Positions 35,568-45,435 are shown, numbered from the stretch's first letter. The stretch is 64,000 nucleotides of DNA from a bacterium (GCA_030432695.1 JAUILN010000008.1:248001-312000), one strand, 5' to 3'. Program-made: numbers and translations. Notes: generated by a model from the letters alone, not told the origin.

Positions 35568-37277
35568 TCAGCGACCGACCAGCAGGGCTCCGGTCGCCGT
35601 CACCGCATCGCACCAGCCGCGATCCGGCATCTCGTCGTGGCCGGCCGCGACGCGCACCACGATCCGCGTGGCCGCCTGCGCTTCGTGCTCGAGCCAGCGC
35701 TCCAGGTACACCCGCTCGCCACGCCGCCCCGCATCGAGCAGCGCCTCCACGACGTCGAGCGGGAACTCGCTGCCGGTCTCGAGCACGAGCTGCAGCAGCG
35801 CGAACGGGTTGGCGGCGAGGAAGCGCCGGACCACCGCGGTCATCGCGTCGAGCGAGGCGAACGGATCCGCGACCTGGAAAGTGATCGAGAACACGTGGTC
35901 GGCGTCGGCGGGCGGCTGCCAGTGCTCGGCGTCGCCGGCGTCGAGGTCGAGCACCGCGCCACCGCGGCCGGGCTCCGTCGCCCAAGCTGGCGGCAGCGGA
36001 TCGAAGGTGCAGTCGAAGATGTCCTCGGCCTCGGCGAGCAGCTCCTCGATGTCGTGCTCGCTCAGGGTCGGCGTGGAGCGCACGAAGTAGGGCGGCCGCG
36101 GATCGAAGACGAGGCCCAGCTCCTCGGCCTCGTGGCGAAACGCGGTGCCGGGCAGGATCCCGAGGCGGAACACCTGCGCCATGTCGCAGAGGTCCTGGTC
36201 GCGGAGGAAGTGCATGCCCTGGCGCACGGTCTCGGGGGTGTCGCCGGGCAGACCGACGATCAGGTCGGCCTTCACCCGGATGCCCTGGCCGCGCAGCGCG
36301 CGCACGCCCTTCTCGAAGGCGCGCAGGTTGTTGCGCCGGTCCATCAGCGCCTGCGTCTTGGCATCGACCGACTGCAGACCGAGCTCCACCTCGACGAAGT
36401 GCGCGGCCCGCATCCGCGCGGCGACCGCCTCGTTGAGCCCCTCGCCACGCAGCTCGCCGTGCAGCTCCAGCGATCCGTCCGGGTTGCCGCGCACCAACAG
36501 CTCGACGAACTCGCGGAAGTCCGGCCGTTGGTTGAGGGTCGGATCGAGCAGGTAGACCTCCTTCACGCCGCGCGCGCGGGCGTGCGCGAGGTTCTGCAGC
36601 ACGTGCTCGTCAGGGAGCAGGTGCTGGCTGTCGTAGGCCTTCGGGTAGTAGCAGAACTTGCAGCGGAACACGCAGCCCCGCACCGTCTCCAGCAGCAGCT
36701 GCTCCTGGTCGCCGGCGTCGAGGATGCCCTCGAGGTACGGCGACGAGATCTCCGCGAGGTCGTGCATCGGCACCCGCGGCAGGTTGCTCCGCCACGAGGC
36801 GCCATCACGCCAGCCGAGGCCGGCGATCCGCGGCAGGTGGTCGCGCTGCGCGCCCGCCGCCATCCAGGCCAGCCACTCGCCGAAGGTCTGCTCGCCCTCG
36901 CCGAACACCGCGAAGTCGAGCGACGGATCGGCCAACACCCAGTCGTTGTCGCTGGTGATCTCGGGACCACCGACCACCACGAGGCAGCCGGGCAGGCGTT
37001 CCTTCACCTGCCGCGCCAGCCACAGCGAACGGTCGACGTTCCACAGGTAGCAGGTGAGGCCGAGGATCGCCGGTTCGCGCGCGCACACCGCCTCGACCAG
37101 GGCCGCGTCGCCCAGCCGGTTGGCCTCGTCGGCCGGCAGGATCTCGAAGTCGAAGTGCGCTTCGAGACCGCGCCGCCGGGCGACCAGGTGCAGGTAGGCC
37201 GCGGCCAGCGGCACGTTGCCGCGGATCGGCTCCGGGCCGGCGGGAGGGATCGGGAGTTGGACGAGGAGGACGCGCAA
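35568..37277 (-). CDS. B12-binding-domain radical SAM protein
   Basis: 569 residues, starting with TTG at 37277. The N-terminal cobalamin-binding fold has V-V-V-G-G-P-E-I and F-G-E-G-E-Q-T; the radical SAM core has C202, C206 and C209 in R-G-C-V-F-R-C-K-F-C. It belongs to the same broad class as the 2536-4152 protein but is not closely related. The C-terminal ~130 residues lie outside the core. It probably catalyses a methylation or rearrangement of a small molecule or lipid. TAGAGT lies 9 nt before the TTG. The upstream gene on the same strand ends only 19 bp before, so the two may also be transcribed together. Confidence 0.82.
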   Translation of the reverse strand: MRVLLVQLPIPPAGPEPIRGNVPLAAAYLHLVARRRGLEAHFDFEILPADEANRLGDAALVEAVCAREPAILGLTCYLWNVDRSLWLARQVKERLPGCLVVVGGPEITSDNDWVLADPSLDFAVFGEGEQTFGEWLAWMAAGAQRDHLPRIAGLGWRDGASWRSNLPRVPMHDLAEISSPYLEGILDAGDQEQLLLETVRGCVFRCKFCYYPKAYDSQHLLPDEHVLQNLAHARARGVKEVYLLDPTLNQRPDFREFVELLVRGNPDGSLELHGELRGEGLNEAVAARMRAAHFVEVELGLQSVDAKTQALMDRRNNLRAFEKGVRALRGQGIRVKADLIVGLPGDTPETVRQGMHFLRDQDLCDMAQVFRLGILPGTAFRHEAEELGLVFDPRPPYFVRSTPTLSEHDIEELLAEAEDIFDCTFDPLPPAWATEPGRGGAVLDLDAGDAEHWQPPADADHVFSITFQVADPFASLDAMTAVVRRFLAANPFALLQLVLETGSEFPLDVVEALLDAGRRGERVYLERWLEHEAQAATRIVVRVAAGHDEMPDRGWCDAVTATGALLVGR

Positions 37278-37286
37278 GGCGCGCCG

Positions 37287-37292
37287 ACTCTA
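37287..37292 (-). promoter_or_regulatory. TAGAGT box before the radical SAM gene start
   Basis: TAGAGT 9 nt before the TTG start, in the same arrangement as at 256, 9738, 13934 and 27897. No recognisable -35 element: the expected position falls inside the preceding gene. Confidence 0.3.
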
Positions 37293-37296
37293 CCAC

Positions 37297-39126
37297 TCAC
37301 TGCCGCCAGTAGTGCGCCAGCGCCACCGCGCCGAGGCGGTCGTGGCGGGCCAGCTCGGAGCCGTCGCCGAGGTCGACCACCCGCACGCCACCCTGGGCCG
37401 TCGCCACGATCAGTCGCGTCGGCGAGCTCGCCGCAGCCGGCGCGCCGTCGACCAGCTTCACGTGGCCCTTGCCGCTGTGCTCGGCGTAGTCGAGACCCGG
37501 CACCAGCGGCGAGCGCGCGTCCGGCCAGGCACCGTGGTTCACGCAGTCGTCGAGTGCCAGGTCACGCGGCGCGCCATTGCCGAGGCCGGTGTAGCTGTCG
37601 GTGATGGTCCAGACGCGGCCGCGCAACGGCGGCAGCCCACGCACCGGCTGCGGACCGACCGGCCCACCGGTGAGGTCGAAGCGCCGCACGATGCCCTGAC
37701 CACCGCGACCGACGTGGGCCACGTAGGCGCCGGCACCGAGCGCGCCCGGATCGGGCTGCAGGGTGGTCGCACCGGGGAACTGCAGCGGCAGCTGGGCCAC
37801 CACGTCGTCGGCACCGATCGCATCGGGTCCCGACTCGAACAGCGCGATCGAGCCGTCGCGGTTGAGCACGTAGCCGAACCAGGTGCCGGTCGAACGCGCG
37901 AAGCGCACCTGCCGCGCGGTGGCGACCACGTCGATCGGGTCGGTGATCAGGTGGCTTCGGATCGCCTTGCGGACCCGCAGGTCGTTGCCGCCGATCACCA
38001 CCAGGTCACCACGGCCGCGGCCGGCAACGGTCACCAGCAGGTCCTCGCCCTCGGGCTGCCACGCCATGGTCTTCGCGCCGCGGCCGACCCAGACGCGCTG
38101 GACGATGCGGTGGAAGCTCGGGCTGAACGGGTCGGTGTCGACGAACACCACCAGACCCGTGAGGTCGCTGGCTACCGCCAGCCACTTCAGGTTCGGCGCC
38201 ATCGCCATCGAACTCGCGCCGAGCACGCGCACGCGGTCGAGGACCGTGAAGCGGTTGCTGTTCCACACCACCACCTCCTGACTCTGCGCGTCGAGGCCGT
38301 AGAGGAAGTGGCCGATCTGCTGCCGCGAGGTGTAGGGGCAGAACGGCAGCGGCGGCGGCGGGCTCGGCGGTGCGGGCTGCGGGCCGTAGAAGATGCCGGG
38401 GAAGCGGGTGTCGAGCGCCAGCAGGTTGAGCGGGCTCGGCAGGCACGGCGGGCTCTGGGTGATCGGATACCCAGCCGGCCCGACCGACGAGGTCACCGTC
38501 GGCTCCTCGGCCTCGATGCCGACCCGGGGATTCGGCGCCGGGAAGATCAGCCGCGGCGGGTTCGGATGCGGCGCGATGGTGATCGTGTTGCCGGCGGTCG
38601 TGGTGCCGGTCGCCGGGTTGAGCTGGCTACCGACCACGCTCGGGTTGATCGCCGAGTTGTTGTAGACGAGGTCGAGCGGTTGGCCGATGGCGAGGTCGGA
38701 GACGTCGCGGAGCGCTCGTTCCGCGCCGAGCAGGTCGTTGCCGAACTCGTCGGTGGTCAACGTCAGCGGACCGGCGCCGCCCGCGTCCCGGTTGCTGCTG
38801 CCGGGCACCAGCGCCGGCACCACGCCCGGGCTGCCGACGTTGGGATTGTTGGGGAAGTTGCTGGTCGCGAGCTGGCCGGTGCCCTGGCCGTAGCCGTTGA
38901 GGTCGAGCACCGAGATCCCAGCACCGCCGCGGCCGCGCGCGATGTAGATCGCCTCGGGGGCGACCGGGGCATTGACCAGCGCACCGCCCTGGCCGCCTTG
39001 GATCGGGGTGCGCACCAGCTCCGGCGTCGCGACGACCGCCGGGACCTGCGCGGCGAGGGGCGCGATCGACGCCGCGCAGGCAGTGAGGATCAGTCCCGCG
39101 AGGGTGCGGGAGGGGTTGTTCGTCAT
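37297..39126 (-). CDS. secreted beta-propeller-like protein
   Basis: 609 residues from the ATG at 39126 (CGGAGA upstream). The signal peptide ends A-P-L-A-A-Q. From about residue 250 on, repeated strand-loop units with V-V-W-N-S-N-R-F, A-M-A-P-N-L-K-W-L-A-V, M-A-W-Q-P-E-G-E-D-L-L-V-T-V-A and V-R-V-V-D-L-G-D resemble YVTN/WD-type beta-propellers. The Gly/Pro/Asn-rich first third may be a separate domain. Propellers of this kind act as extracellular binding scaffolds; the ligand is unknown. Confidence 0.68.
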   Translation of the reverse strand: MTNNPSRTLAGLILTACAASIAPLAAQVPAVVATPELVRTPIQGGQGGALVNAPVAPEAIYIARGRGGAGISVLDLNGYGQGTGQLATSNFPNNPNVGSPGVVPALVPGSSNRDAGGAGPLTLTTDEFGNDLLGAERALRDVSDLAIGQPLDLVYNNSAINPSVVGSQLNPATGTTTAGNTITIAPHPNPPRLIFPAPNPRVGIEAEEPTVTSSVGPAGYPITQSPPCLPSPLNLLALDTRFPGIFYGPQPAPPSPPPPLPFCPYTSRQQIGHFLYGLDAQSQEVVVWNSNRFTVLDRVRVLGASSMAMAPNLKWLAVASDLTGLVVFVDTDPFSPSFHRIVQRVWVGRGAKTMAWQPEGEDLLVTVAGRGRGDLVVIGGNDLRVRKAIRSHLITDPIDVVATARQVRFARSTGTWFGYVLNRDGSIALFESGPDAIGADDVVAQLPLQFPGATTLQPDPGALGAGAYVAHVGRGGQGIVRRFDLTGGPVGPQPVRGLPPLRGRVWTITDSYTGLGNGAPRDLALDDCVNHGAWPDARSPLVPGLDYAEHSGKGHVKLVDGAPAAASSPTRLIVATAQGGVRVVDLGDGSELARHDRLGAVALAHYWRQ

Positions 39127-39410
39127 CGTGTCTCTCCGGGTCATGGGGCCAGCCGAAAGCCAGCCGCACGCCAACGGTCACATGCCGGGAAGGGATCCCC
39201 TAATCCTTTACACGACAGTCGCCTACGTGTCGCACCCCAGGGACGGAAAGGTCCCCCGATCAGGACAGCTCAACGGACCGGACGCAGATTCGCGATCCGG
39301 ATCGGCGCCGTGCGCTTTCCGCACGGATCACCCGCCGCACGCCGACGGCACGCCCTTTGGCCGTTCGCCCGCCGAACGCCCACCCAGTCGTGGCCCGAGA
39401 GCACAACCCG

Positions 39411-40820
39411 ATGATCCGCAACCCTGACCTCCGACGCCTCGCCGTCTTCCTCGCCCCGCTCCTCACCCTGCTCGCCGTCGGCTGCGGCAGCTCGTCGTCG
39501 TCCGGCCCGAACCCCGGCGGCCCGGCGGCCGGCCCGGCGCTGTTCGTCGACACCGGCGCCGGCACCGACACCACCCTGCGCCTGCAGGTGCTGGCGATCG
39601 TCGCCGCCGCCGCCGACGGCTCGACCTCGTCCGACCTGCTCGGCGGCGCCCGCACCCTGACGGTCGCCGACCCGCGCGGCCAGAGCGTCGGCCTCACGCT
39701 GGCCGCACCGCCGGCCGGCACGCCGTGGTCGCACCTGCAGATGCTGCTCGACGGCGGCGCCCACCGCGCGGTCCGCGCCGACGGCAGCTCGGTGGCCCTG
39801 CGGCTGCCGAGCACCTCGCTGGCGCTGCCGCTGGTCGGTGGCCTGCCCACGAACGGCGACGGCCGGCTACTGGAGCTGCGCCACGCCACGCCGCCGAGCC
39901 TGACCGCGGCGATGGACGGCAGCCTCGATGCGGTCCTCGACCTGCACCTCGAAGCCCGCAGCGACCTCGCGGTGCAGGGCCTCGTCGCCCGCGTCGCCCA
40001 GGTCGACCTCGCCGGCCAGACCCTGCTCGCCACCCTGCCCGACGTCGGCGACCGCGCGGTGCGCCTGCAGTTCAGCGGCGACAGCCGGCTGTTCGACGAC
40101 AGCGGCAACCAGCTCGACGTGACCAGCTTCCTGCGCGGCTGCGACGACTCGAGCGAGCTGCGCGTCGACGGCCTGCAGAGCGGCGACGACCGCTTCCACT
40201 GCCGCAGCGGCGAACGGCAGCAGCGCGGCCGCGGCGGCGAGCCGAAGTTCACCGGCCGGGTCGCCGACCTCGACCAGGGGGCGCACAGCTTCACGCTGCA
40301 GGCCTTCGCGCGCCGCGGCGAAGACGGTCGCGACGTGCCGTTCCGTGGCGACCTGCAGGTCGACGGCAGCAACGCGGTGGTGCGCCGGAGCCTCGGCGGC
40401 GGCGCGCACGCAGCGGCCAGCTTCGCCGACCTCGCCAACGGCCTGTTGGTCGAGGTCGAAGGCCTGCTCGACGCCGGCGGCACCATGCTGACCGCCCGCG
40501 AGATCGACCTCGAGGACGAGGACGGCTCGGGCGCGTCGGGCGAGATCGAGGGTGCGGTGGTCGCGGTCGACCTGCCGACCTCGGCACTCACCATCGGCCC
40601 GCGCGGCGACGACCCGCTGCTGGTCGGCGGCCGCAGCGTGCCAAGCGCCCTGGTGGTGGTCGACGCGGCCACCGTGCTCTACCGCGACGGCGACTCCGGC
40701 AACCAGCACCTCGGCCTCGCCGACGTGCGCACCACCGACCGGATCTGGATCCGCGGCACGGTGCGCGGCGACGGCACGGTCGACGCCCGGACGGTGAGGG
40801 TCCGCGACGACCGGCGCTGA
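39411..40820 (+). CDS. lipoprotein with DUF5666-like repeats
   Basis: 469 residues. The signal peptide ends in a lipobox (L-A-V-G-C-G-S-S), so it should be attached to a membrane. Strand-rich units of about 75 residues follow; two resemble the DUF5666 repeat (G-R-V-A-D-L-D-Q-G, V-E-V-E-G-L-L-D-A-G-G, A-R-E-I-D-L-E-D and later G-T-V-R-G-D-G-T-V-D-A-R-T-V). The N-terminal domain resembles the DUF4382 style of domain. It probably sits in the outer-membrane periplasmic face. Function unknown; the upstream 280 bp on the divergent side hold a possible promoter. Confidence 0.68.
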   Translation: MIRNPDLRRLAVFLAPLLTLLAVGCGSSSSSGPNPGGPAAGPALFVDTGAGTDTTLRLQVLAIVAAAADGSTSSDLLGGARTLTVADPRGQSVGLTLAAPPAGTPWSHLQMLLDGGAHRAVRADGSSVALRLPSTSLALPLVGGLPTNGDGRLLELRHATPPSLTAAMDGSLDAVLDLHLEARSDLAVQGLVARVAQVDLAGQTLLATLPDVGDRAVRLQFSGDSRLFDDSGNQLDVTSFLRGCDDSSELRVDGLQSGDDRFHCRSGERQQRGRGGEPKFTGRVADLDQGAHSFTLQAFARRGEDGRDVPFRGDLQVDGSNAVVRRSLGGGAHAAASFADLANGLLVEVEGLLDAGGTMLTAREIDLEDEDGSGASGEIEGAVVAVDLPTSALTIGPRGDDPLLVGGRSVPSALVVVDAATVLYRDGDSGNQHLGLADVRTTDRIWIRGTVRGDGTVDARTVRVRDDRR

Positions 40821-40908
40821 GAGGCCCAAGGATCCTCGGGCGCGTGAATCTCCTGACCACTCCGCGGCGTTGCCCGGAGCGATCCGACCCTCCAACCCCG
40901 GTGTCCCG

Positions 40909-41106
40909 ATGTTCCAGAAGAACGAAGGCGGCCTCGACCGCGTCCTCCGCATCGTCCTCGGCCTCGCGCTGATCGCGCTGGTGTTCGTCGGCCCCGCCAC
41001 CCCGTGGGGCTGGCTCGGCCTGGTGCCGCTGCTGACCGGCCTGTTCGGCACCTGCCCGCTCTACTCGCTGCTCGGCCTGCGCACCTGCCCGCTGCCGAAG
41101 ACCTGA
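40909..41106 (+). CDS. small DUF2892-like membrane protein
   Basis: 65 residues with two hydrophobic segments (V-L-R-I-V-L-G-L-A-L-I-A-L-V-F and W-L-G-L-V-P-L-L-T-G) and F-G-T-C-P-L-Y-S-L-L-G, the short conserved DUF2892 motif seen in YgaP-like inner membrane proteins. Its cysteine may matter, as some relatives are fused to sulfur-carrier domains. It follows the DUF5666-type lipoprotein by 88 bp. Confidence 0.8.
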   Translation: MFQKNEGGLDRVLRIVLGLALIALVFVGPATPWGWLGLVPLLTGLFGTCPLYSLLGLRTCPLPKT

Positions 41107-41152
41107 GCGCGCGTGCCTTGCCCGCCGCGCGCCGCCGCCGTCTGATCGCGGC

Positions 41153-42088
41153 ATGACGCTCCGCTCCCTGCTCGTCGCGCCGCTCGTGCTGTTGCCGGCC
41201 TGCGCCGCACCGACGCCCGCGCCCACCACCCCGACCGCCGGCACCGTCCGCCAGCTCGCCACCGACCTGGGCTTCACCGAGGGCCCGGTGTGGTTGCCCG
41301 ACCAACAGGCGGTGGTGTTCAGCGACACGCCCCGCGCGCGCCTGAACCGCTGGTCGGAGGCCGACGGCCTGACACTGTATGAGGAGCGCCCGCAGCCCAA
41401 CGGCAACCTTCTCGACCTCGACGGTCGGCTGCTGTCCTGCCAGCACGGCTCGCGCACCCTGGTGCGCCAGGAGGCCGACGGTTCCCTCACCGTCCTCGCC
41501 GACCGCTACGCCGGCAAGCGCCTCAACTCGCCCAACGACCTGATCGTCGGCCGCGACGGCACCCTGTGGTTCACCGACCCACCGTGGGGCCTCGAGCGCC
41601 AGACCGTCGGCAAGGAACTCGACGGCCACTACGTGTTCCGCCGCGACCCCGACGGCACCCTCACGCCGGTCCTCACCGACCGCTGCATGCCCAACGGCAT
41701 CGCGCTCTCTCCCGACGACTCCGTGCTCTACGTCGCCGACACCGGCGGCCACCGCTCGCACCCCGACCCGGCGTTCCACTCCCTGCCGGCCACGGTCAGC
41801 GCCTGGCGGATCCAGCCCGACAAGAGCCTCGCCACCGAACCGCTGTGGCAGGTCGAGTCGCGCTGCGACGGCATGGCGGTGGACGTGGCGGGCTACGTTT
41901 ACACGACCGCGCAGGACGCGGTGGTCGTGTTCGCGCCGGACGGCTCGGAGGTGTGCCGGATTCCGATGCCCGAGGTGCCGGCGAACTGCTGCTTCGGAGG
42001 GAAGGACTTCACGACGCTGTTCGTGACGGCGCGGACTTCGCTCTACGCGGTGGAGGTGGGGATCGAGGGGGTGCGGCGGGGGCGGTGA
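41153..42088 (+). CDS. SMP-30/gluconolactonase-like lipoprotein
   Basis: 311 residues. The signal peptide ends in L-L-P-A-C, a lipobox. The six-bladed propeller of the SMP-30 family follows: G-F-T-E-G-P-V-W, N-S-P-N-D-L-I-V, and D-G-M-A-V-D. The acidic and asparagine residues in E-G-P and S-P-N-D are metal ligands in this family. It probably hydrolyses a sugar lactone or a related ester in the envelope. Its stop abuts the convergent kinase gene without a gap. Confidence 0.88.
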   Translation: MTLRSLLVAPLVLLPACAAPTPAPTTPTAGTVRQLATDLGFTEGPVWLPDQQAVVFSDTPRARLNRWSEADGLTLYEERPQPNGNLLDLDGRLLSCQHGSRTLVRQEADGSLTVLADRYAGKRLNSPNDLIVGRDGTLWFTDPPWGLERQTVGKELDGHYVFRRDPDGTLTPVLTDRCMPNGIALSPDDSVLYVADTGGHRSHPDPAFHSLPATVSAWRIQPDKSLATEPLWQVESRCDGMAVDVAGYVYTTAQDAVVVFAPDGSEVCRIPMPEVPANCCFGGKDFTTLFVTARTSLYAVEVGIEGVRRGR

Positions 42089-43642
42089 TCAGCCGTCGAC
42101 CACCCGGATCTCGATCCGGTGCAGTGGCTGGACGTGGTCAGTGCCTTCGTGGTCGCGCCAAGAGAACGTGATCTCCCCATGCAGTCGATCGCCGTCCAGA
42201 GTCACCACGCCGCGGTGATCGAACGTGTGGTTCTCCTCCACGAGGATCGGTCGACTGTTCCGGAAGCGCAGCCGCGGCTTGCCATCCGGAGTCGGCTCGG
42301 CGAGACGCTCGAACTCGTACACCTTCATCGGGGCGAAGACCCTTTGATGAAGCGTGCTGTGCCAGACTTCGCGAACCACGAGCATCATCACACCGCCATC
42401 GAGGCGGCCGATCTCGCCGGAGATCGTCGTCCGCTCGCTCGCCTCGCGATGGCCTCGGACCCGCCTACCTCGCTTCCAGGGCCTCAGGTCGTCGGCCTCC
42501 CATACGCGACCCGGCTCCGGAGCGCGCCCTGGGCCCACCGAGGCGGCCTCGACCGGTGTGGCCGTCATCCTCCCGACTGCCGCGATTCCGACCAGGAACA
42601 CTGCGACACCGGCTGCGCGCACGGCCCACCGGTGTTGCGCCACGAATCGTCGGAGTCTCCAGCCGAGCCCGAGTCCTGGCACGGTTTCGTCGCCGAGAAT
42701 GCGGGCCACGTCGCTCGCCAACTCAGCGGCGGACGCGTGCCGGCGGCTCGGGCGCTTTTCGAGCGCGCGCATGACCACCGCGTCGAGCGATCGATAGCCC
42801 GGCAACTGCCTGGCGAGACCCGCGGCCTCCACGCGGTCAGCGAACCGAGCTGGAGGGGTCCGGCGAAGGCCGCGGACCAGGGCCTCGAAACTCGGGTCCC
42901 CCAGCTCGTCGATGCCGATCGGCAACGTGTCGGTGAGTAGTTCGAACAGAAGGACACCGAGCGCATAGACGTCCGACCGCGCGTCCACCGAGTCGCCCGA
43001 CTCGGCCTGCTCCGGACTCATGTACTCGAGCGTCCCGACCAAGGCCCGGTGGGTCGAGCGGAGGCTCCGCGACAGCACCGTGCTGTCCACGACAGCGGCG
43101 ATGCCGAAGTCGATGACCTTGACGCTGGGTGTCAGGCCTCCCGTGACCAGGATGTTCGACGGCTTGATGTCACGGTGCACGACCCCCTTGGAGTGCGCGT
43201 AGTCGAGGGCGGCGCAGACCTGTCCGAAGAGTTCCAGCCGGTCGCCCGGCGACAGACCCCGCTCGCGGCAGTGATTGACGAGGTCGTCGCCTTCGACCAA
43301 CTCCATCACCAGGCAAGGAGACCGAGTCTCGTCCAAGGTCCAACCGAGAGGCTTCGCGATGTGCGGATGATCGAGCCGTGCCAAGAGCTCGTGCTCGCGC
43401 ACCAGGCGCTGCTGCACCGCCTCGTTCCGCACCCCGAGATGGAAGCGCTTGATCGCGACCGATGGGCCGCCCTGCTGCGGTCGGGCCCGCCAAACGGTCG
43501 CCGAGGCCCCTTCACCCAGGTAGGCCTCGGTCGTGTATCCGTCGAAAAGGGGGCCAGCGGCTACCCCGGATATCCCTCCGCGCATGGACCGCGAGAAGTC
43601 GGCAAGGAAGTCCAGCGGGTCGTCGGGTTCGCTGTCACGCAT
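42089..43642 (-). CDS. membrane serine/threonine kinase with small extracytoplasmic domain
   Basis: 517 residues from the ATG at 43642 (a GTG 12 nt upstream is also possible). The kinase domain has the loop L-G-E-G-A-S-A-T-V, K65 in V-A-I-K-R-F, catalytic H-R-D-I-K-P-S-N (D158), D-F-G-I-A and G-T-L-E-Y-M-S-P-E-Q. A membrane segment (V-A-V-F-L-V-G-I-A-A-V-G) is followed by a ~150-residue strand-rich domain. It is the third gene, on the same strand, of a set led by an ECF sigma factor and a beta-helix protein (26 bp gap), a kinase-sigma pairing typical of planctomycetes. Confidence 0.9.
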   Translation of the reverse strand: MRDSEPDDPLDFLADFSRSMRGGISGVAAGPLFDGYTTEAYLGEGASATVWRARPQQGGPSVAIKRFHLGVRNEAVQQRLVREHELLARLDHPHIAKPLGWTLDETRSPCLVMELVEGDDLVNHCRERGLSPGDRLELFGQVCAALDYAHSKGVVHRDIKPSNILVTGGLTPSVKVIDFGIAAVVDSTVLSRSLRSTHRALVGTLEYMSPEQAESGDSVDARSDVYALGVLLFELLTDTLPIGIDELGDPSFEALVRGLRRTPPARFADRVEAAGLARQLPGYRSLDAVVMRALEKRPSRRHASAAELASDVARILGDETVPGLGLGWRLRRFVAQHRWAVRAAGVAVFLVGIAAVGRMTATPVEAASVGPGRAPEPGRVWEADDLRPWKRGRRVRGHREASERTTISGEIGRLDGGVMMLVVREVWHSTLHQRVFAPMKVYEFERLAEPTPDGKPRLRFRNSRPILVEENHTFDHRGVVTLDGDRLHGEITFSWRDHEGTDHVQPLHRIEIRVVDG

Positions 43643-43668
43643 CGCCCCACTCACTCACGTTGACCGGG

Positions 43669-45435
43669 TCAGTAGCACGGCGAGAGCCGCAAGCCGTTGG
43701 TCGCCCGGAGCCCCGCCGGATCCAGACCGACGATCTGCACCGCGATATGGCGACCAGCGAGAGGCTGCAAATCTAGCGGTACCGGCAATGCGAATCGGCC
43801 CCTCGAATCGAACACGATCGGCAGTTCCCCGATAGGCTGCATCGTGTCGAGGAGCACAGTGACGTCACCGAACCGAGCCGTGCCGGTACGCGTGCCGACG
43901 AGAAGCGCTCCTGCCGAACTCGGCGCGGCGCCCGACGCCTCCACTCGCCCGAGGTACGACGGAGCGCCGGCCACCTGGACCCAGTCGAGGAACAGAGTAT
44001 TCGCTCCGCCGACCAGCTCGCCGTAGGACTCTCCTGCACAGAGGATGCGAACGGGCGGGAGAAAGTCACACGCACCAGGGCCTCCTTGCGCACCCATGTC
44101 GTTGCGGGCACTTCCCCGCCCTGGGGGCTGGCAGGCATCATCGAAGGCCGGAGCGGGATCGCCGGCATCGACGCAGAAGGAGAACACCGACAGCCCGAAG
44201 TCCTCAGGCGCACAACCGGCGCCCGCGAATACAGGGTTGAACGCGATATTTCCCACTCCCCCGGAGACGCCGCCCTCCACGCATGAGTAGTCGATGCTCG
44301 CGGCCCCCGCGATTTGGCTCCCTCCATTGAAATAGATAATCGAGTTCCGAGCGGACATCGAACCCGCAGCGACCTCGACCCCGCCTCCGGTGTTGCGCGC
44401 GACAGTCGCATTGACCATAGTGAGATTCCCGGAAGCCGAATATAGCCCGCCTCCGATCGCGACGAGCGGCCCCAAACCTCGCACCCGCACCTCATTGCAG
44501 GAGACTAGCGAATTACGAATCGCCGCTGCCTGGACATTGGAACCCAACTCGATGCCGCCACCCGTGGCACGCGCGCTCTGAGATCCGCAGGTGGATACAA
44601 CGGTCTCCGAGTCGCATACATTGCCTCTAATGGAGCACCCCACGATATCGAATCCGCCGCTATCCCCGTAGATCCCCCCTCCCGCGGTCGCCACCTGACC
44701 ACCGCACGTAAGGGTCGCCATACGGTTCGCGTAGACGGCGCATCCCTGCATAGATATCGTGCCGGCGCCGGTGGCTCGCACCCCTCCTCCGGTAAACCGA
44801 CCAGGGGCGCGATTCGGATTGACCACGTTCTGACCAATGCGGCACCCCGTGACTCTCAGCGTGGCGCCAGCCCCGATATCAGCATCCAGACCTCCACCGG
44901 AGAGCAGCGAGGTGTTCGCGAGCAGATCGGAGGACTCCACGGACAGCGTACCGGACGACAGGACGACCCTGAGCGCGCCGCCTCGAGCAGGGGAACTATT
45001 CTGCGTCAGACTGCAATGGCGAATGGTCACGAACTCGTTGTTGATAATGGTGACTCCGCTGTCTCCGGCTCCCTCGATCCGACACCATTCGAGGTTGGAA
45101 CCGGCTGAGGCCGGCACCGGACCCTGGAAAACGATGCTACCCCAACGACCGGCAGCCTGGTTCTGGGCCCGGAACACGATCGGCGCCGCGCGCGTCCCCA
45201 CGGCTCGCATCCAGGTCGAAACCTGTAGAGTGGCCCCCGGCGCCATGAGCACCTCGACGCCAGGGTTGATCGTGAGGTTGGCTACAGCGACCGCTCCGGT
45301 CACACAATACGGCGACCCTGCCCTTGTCCAGGTCGCCCCCGTCACCGCGCCGGCGACATTCGTGCCGCACTGGGCGACAAGTGGCATGCTGCAGGTGAAC
45401 GCGAGAAGACAAACGAACATCCTCGAGATGTACAT
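43669..45435 (-). CDS. secreted parallel beta-helix protein with recurrent C-terminal domain
   Basis: 588 residues from the ATG at 45435. The signal peptide ends P-L-V-A-Q-C. Residues ~30-440 show repeated short strands with glycine runs (G-G-A-L-R-V, S-G-G-G-L-D-A, G-G-G-V-R-A, G-G-G-I-Y-G, G-G-G-I-E-L, G-G-G-V-E-V) and Asn/Cys ladders, as in right-handed beta-helices or polymorphic outer-membrane proteins. The last ~110 residues carry L-P-V-P-L-D-L-Q-P-L-A-G-R, the C-terminal domain shared with other secreted proteins here. Its DNA is visibly richer in A/T than the neighbours (e.g. 44240-45060), suggesting transfer or relaxed codon use. Likely an adhesin or surface enzyme. Confidence 0.7.
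   Translation of the reverse strand: MYISRMFVCLLAFTCSMPLVAQCGTNVAGAVTGATWTRAGSPYCVTGAVAVANLTINPGVEVLMAPGATLQVSTWMRAVGTRAAPIVFRAQNQAAGRWGSIVFQGPVPASAGSNLEWCRIEGAGDSGVTIINNEFVTIRHCSLTQNSSPARGGALRVVLSSGTLSVESSDLLANTSLLSGGGLDADIGAGATLRVTGCRIGQNVVNPNRAPGRFTGGGVRATGAGTISMQGCAVYANRMATLTCGGQVATAGGGIYGDSGGFDIVGCSIRGNVCDSETVVSTCGSQSARATGGGIELGSNVQAAAIRNSLVSCNEVRVRGLGPLVAIGGGLYSASGNLTMVNATVARNTGGGVEVAAGSMSARNSIIYFNGGSQIAGAASIDYSCVEGGVSGGVGNIAFNPVFAGAGCAPEDFGLSVFSFCVDAGDPAPAFDDACQPPGRGSARNDMGAQGGPGACDFLPPVRILCAGESYGELVGGANTLFLDWVQVAGAPSYLGRVEASGAAPSSAGALLVGTRTGTARFGDVTVLLDTMQPIGELPIVFDSRGRFALPVPLDLQPLAGRHIAVQIVGLDPAGLRATNGLRLSPCY

Noticed and set aside
36700..37600. Plus-strand 655-codon frame opposite the second radical SAM gene
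   Set aside because: It spans two minus-strand genes, is dominated by Arg/His/Val/Gln, and shows no domain features; typical of antisense frames in GC-rich DNA.
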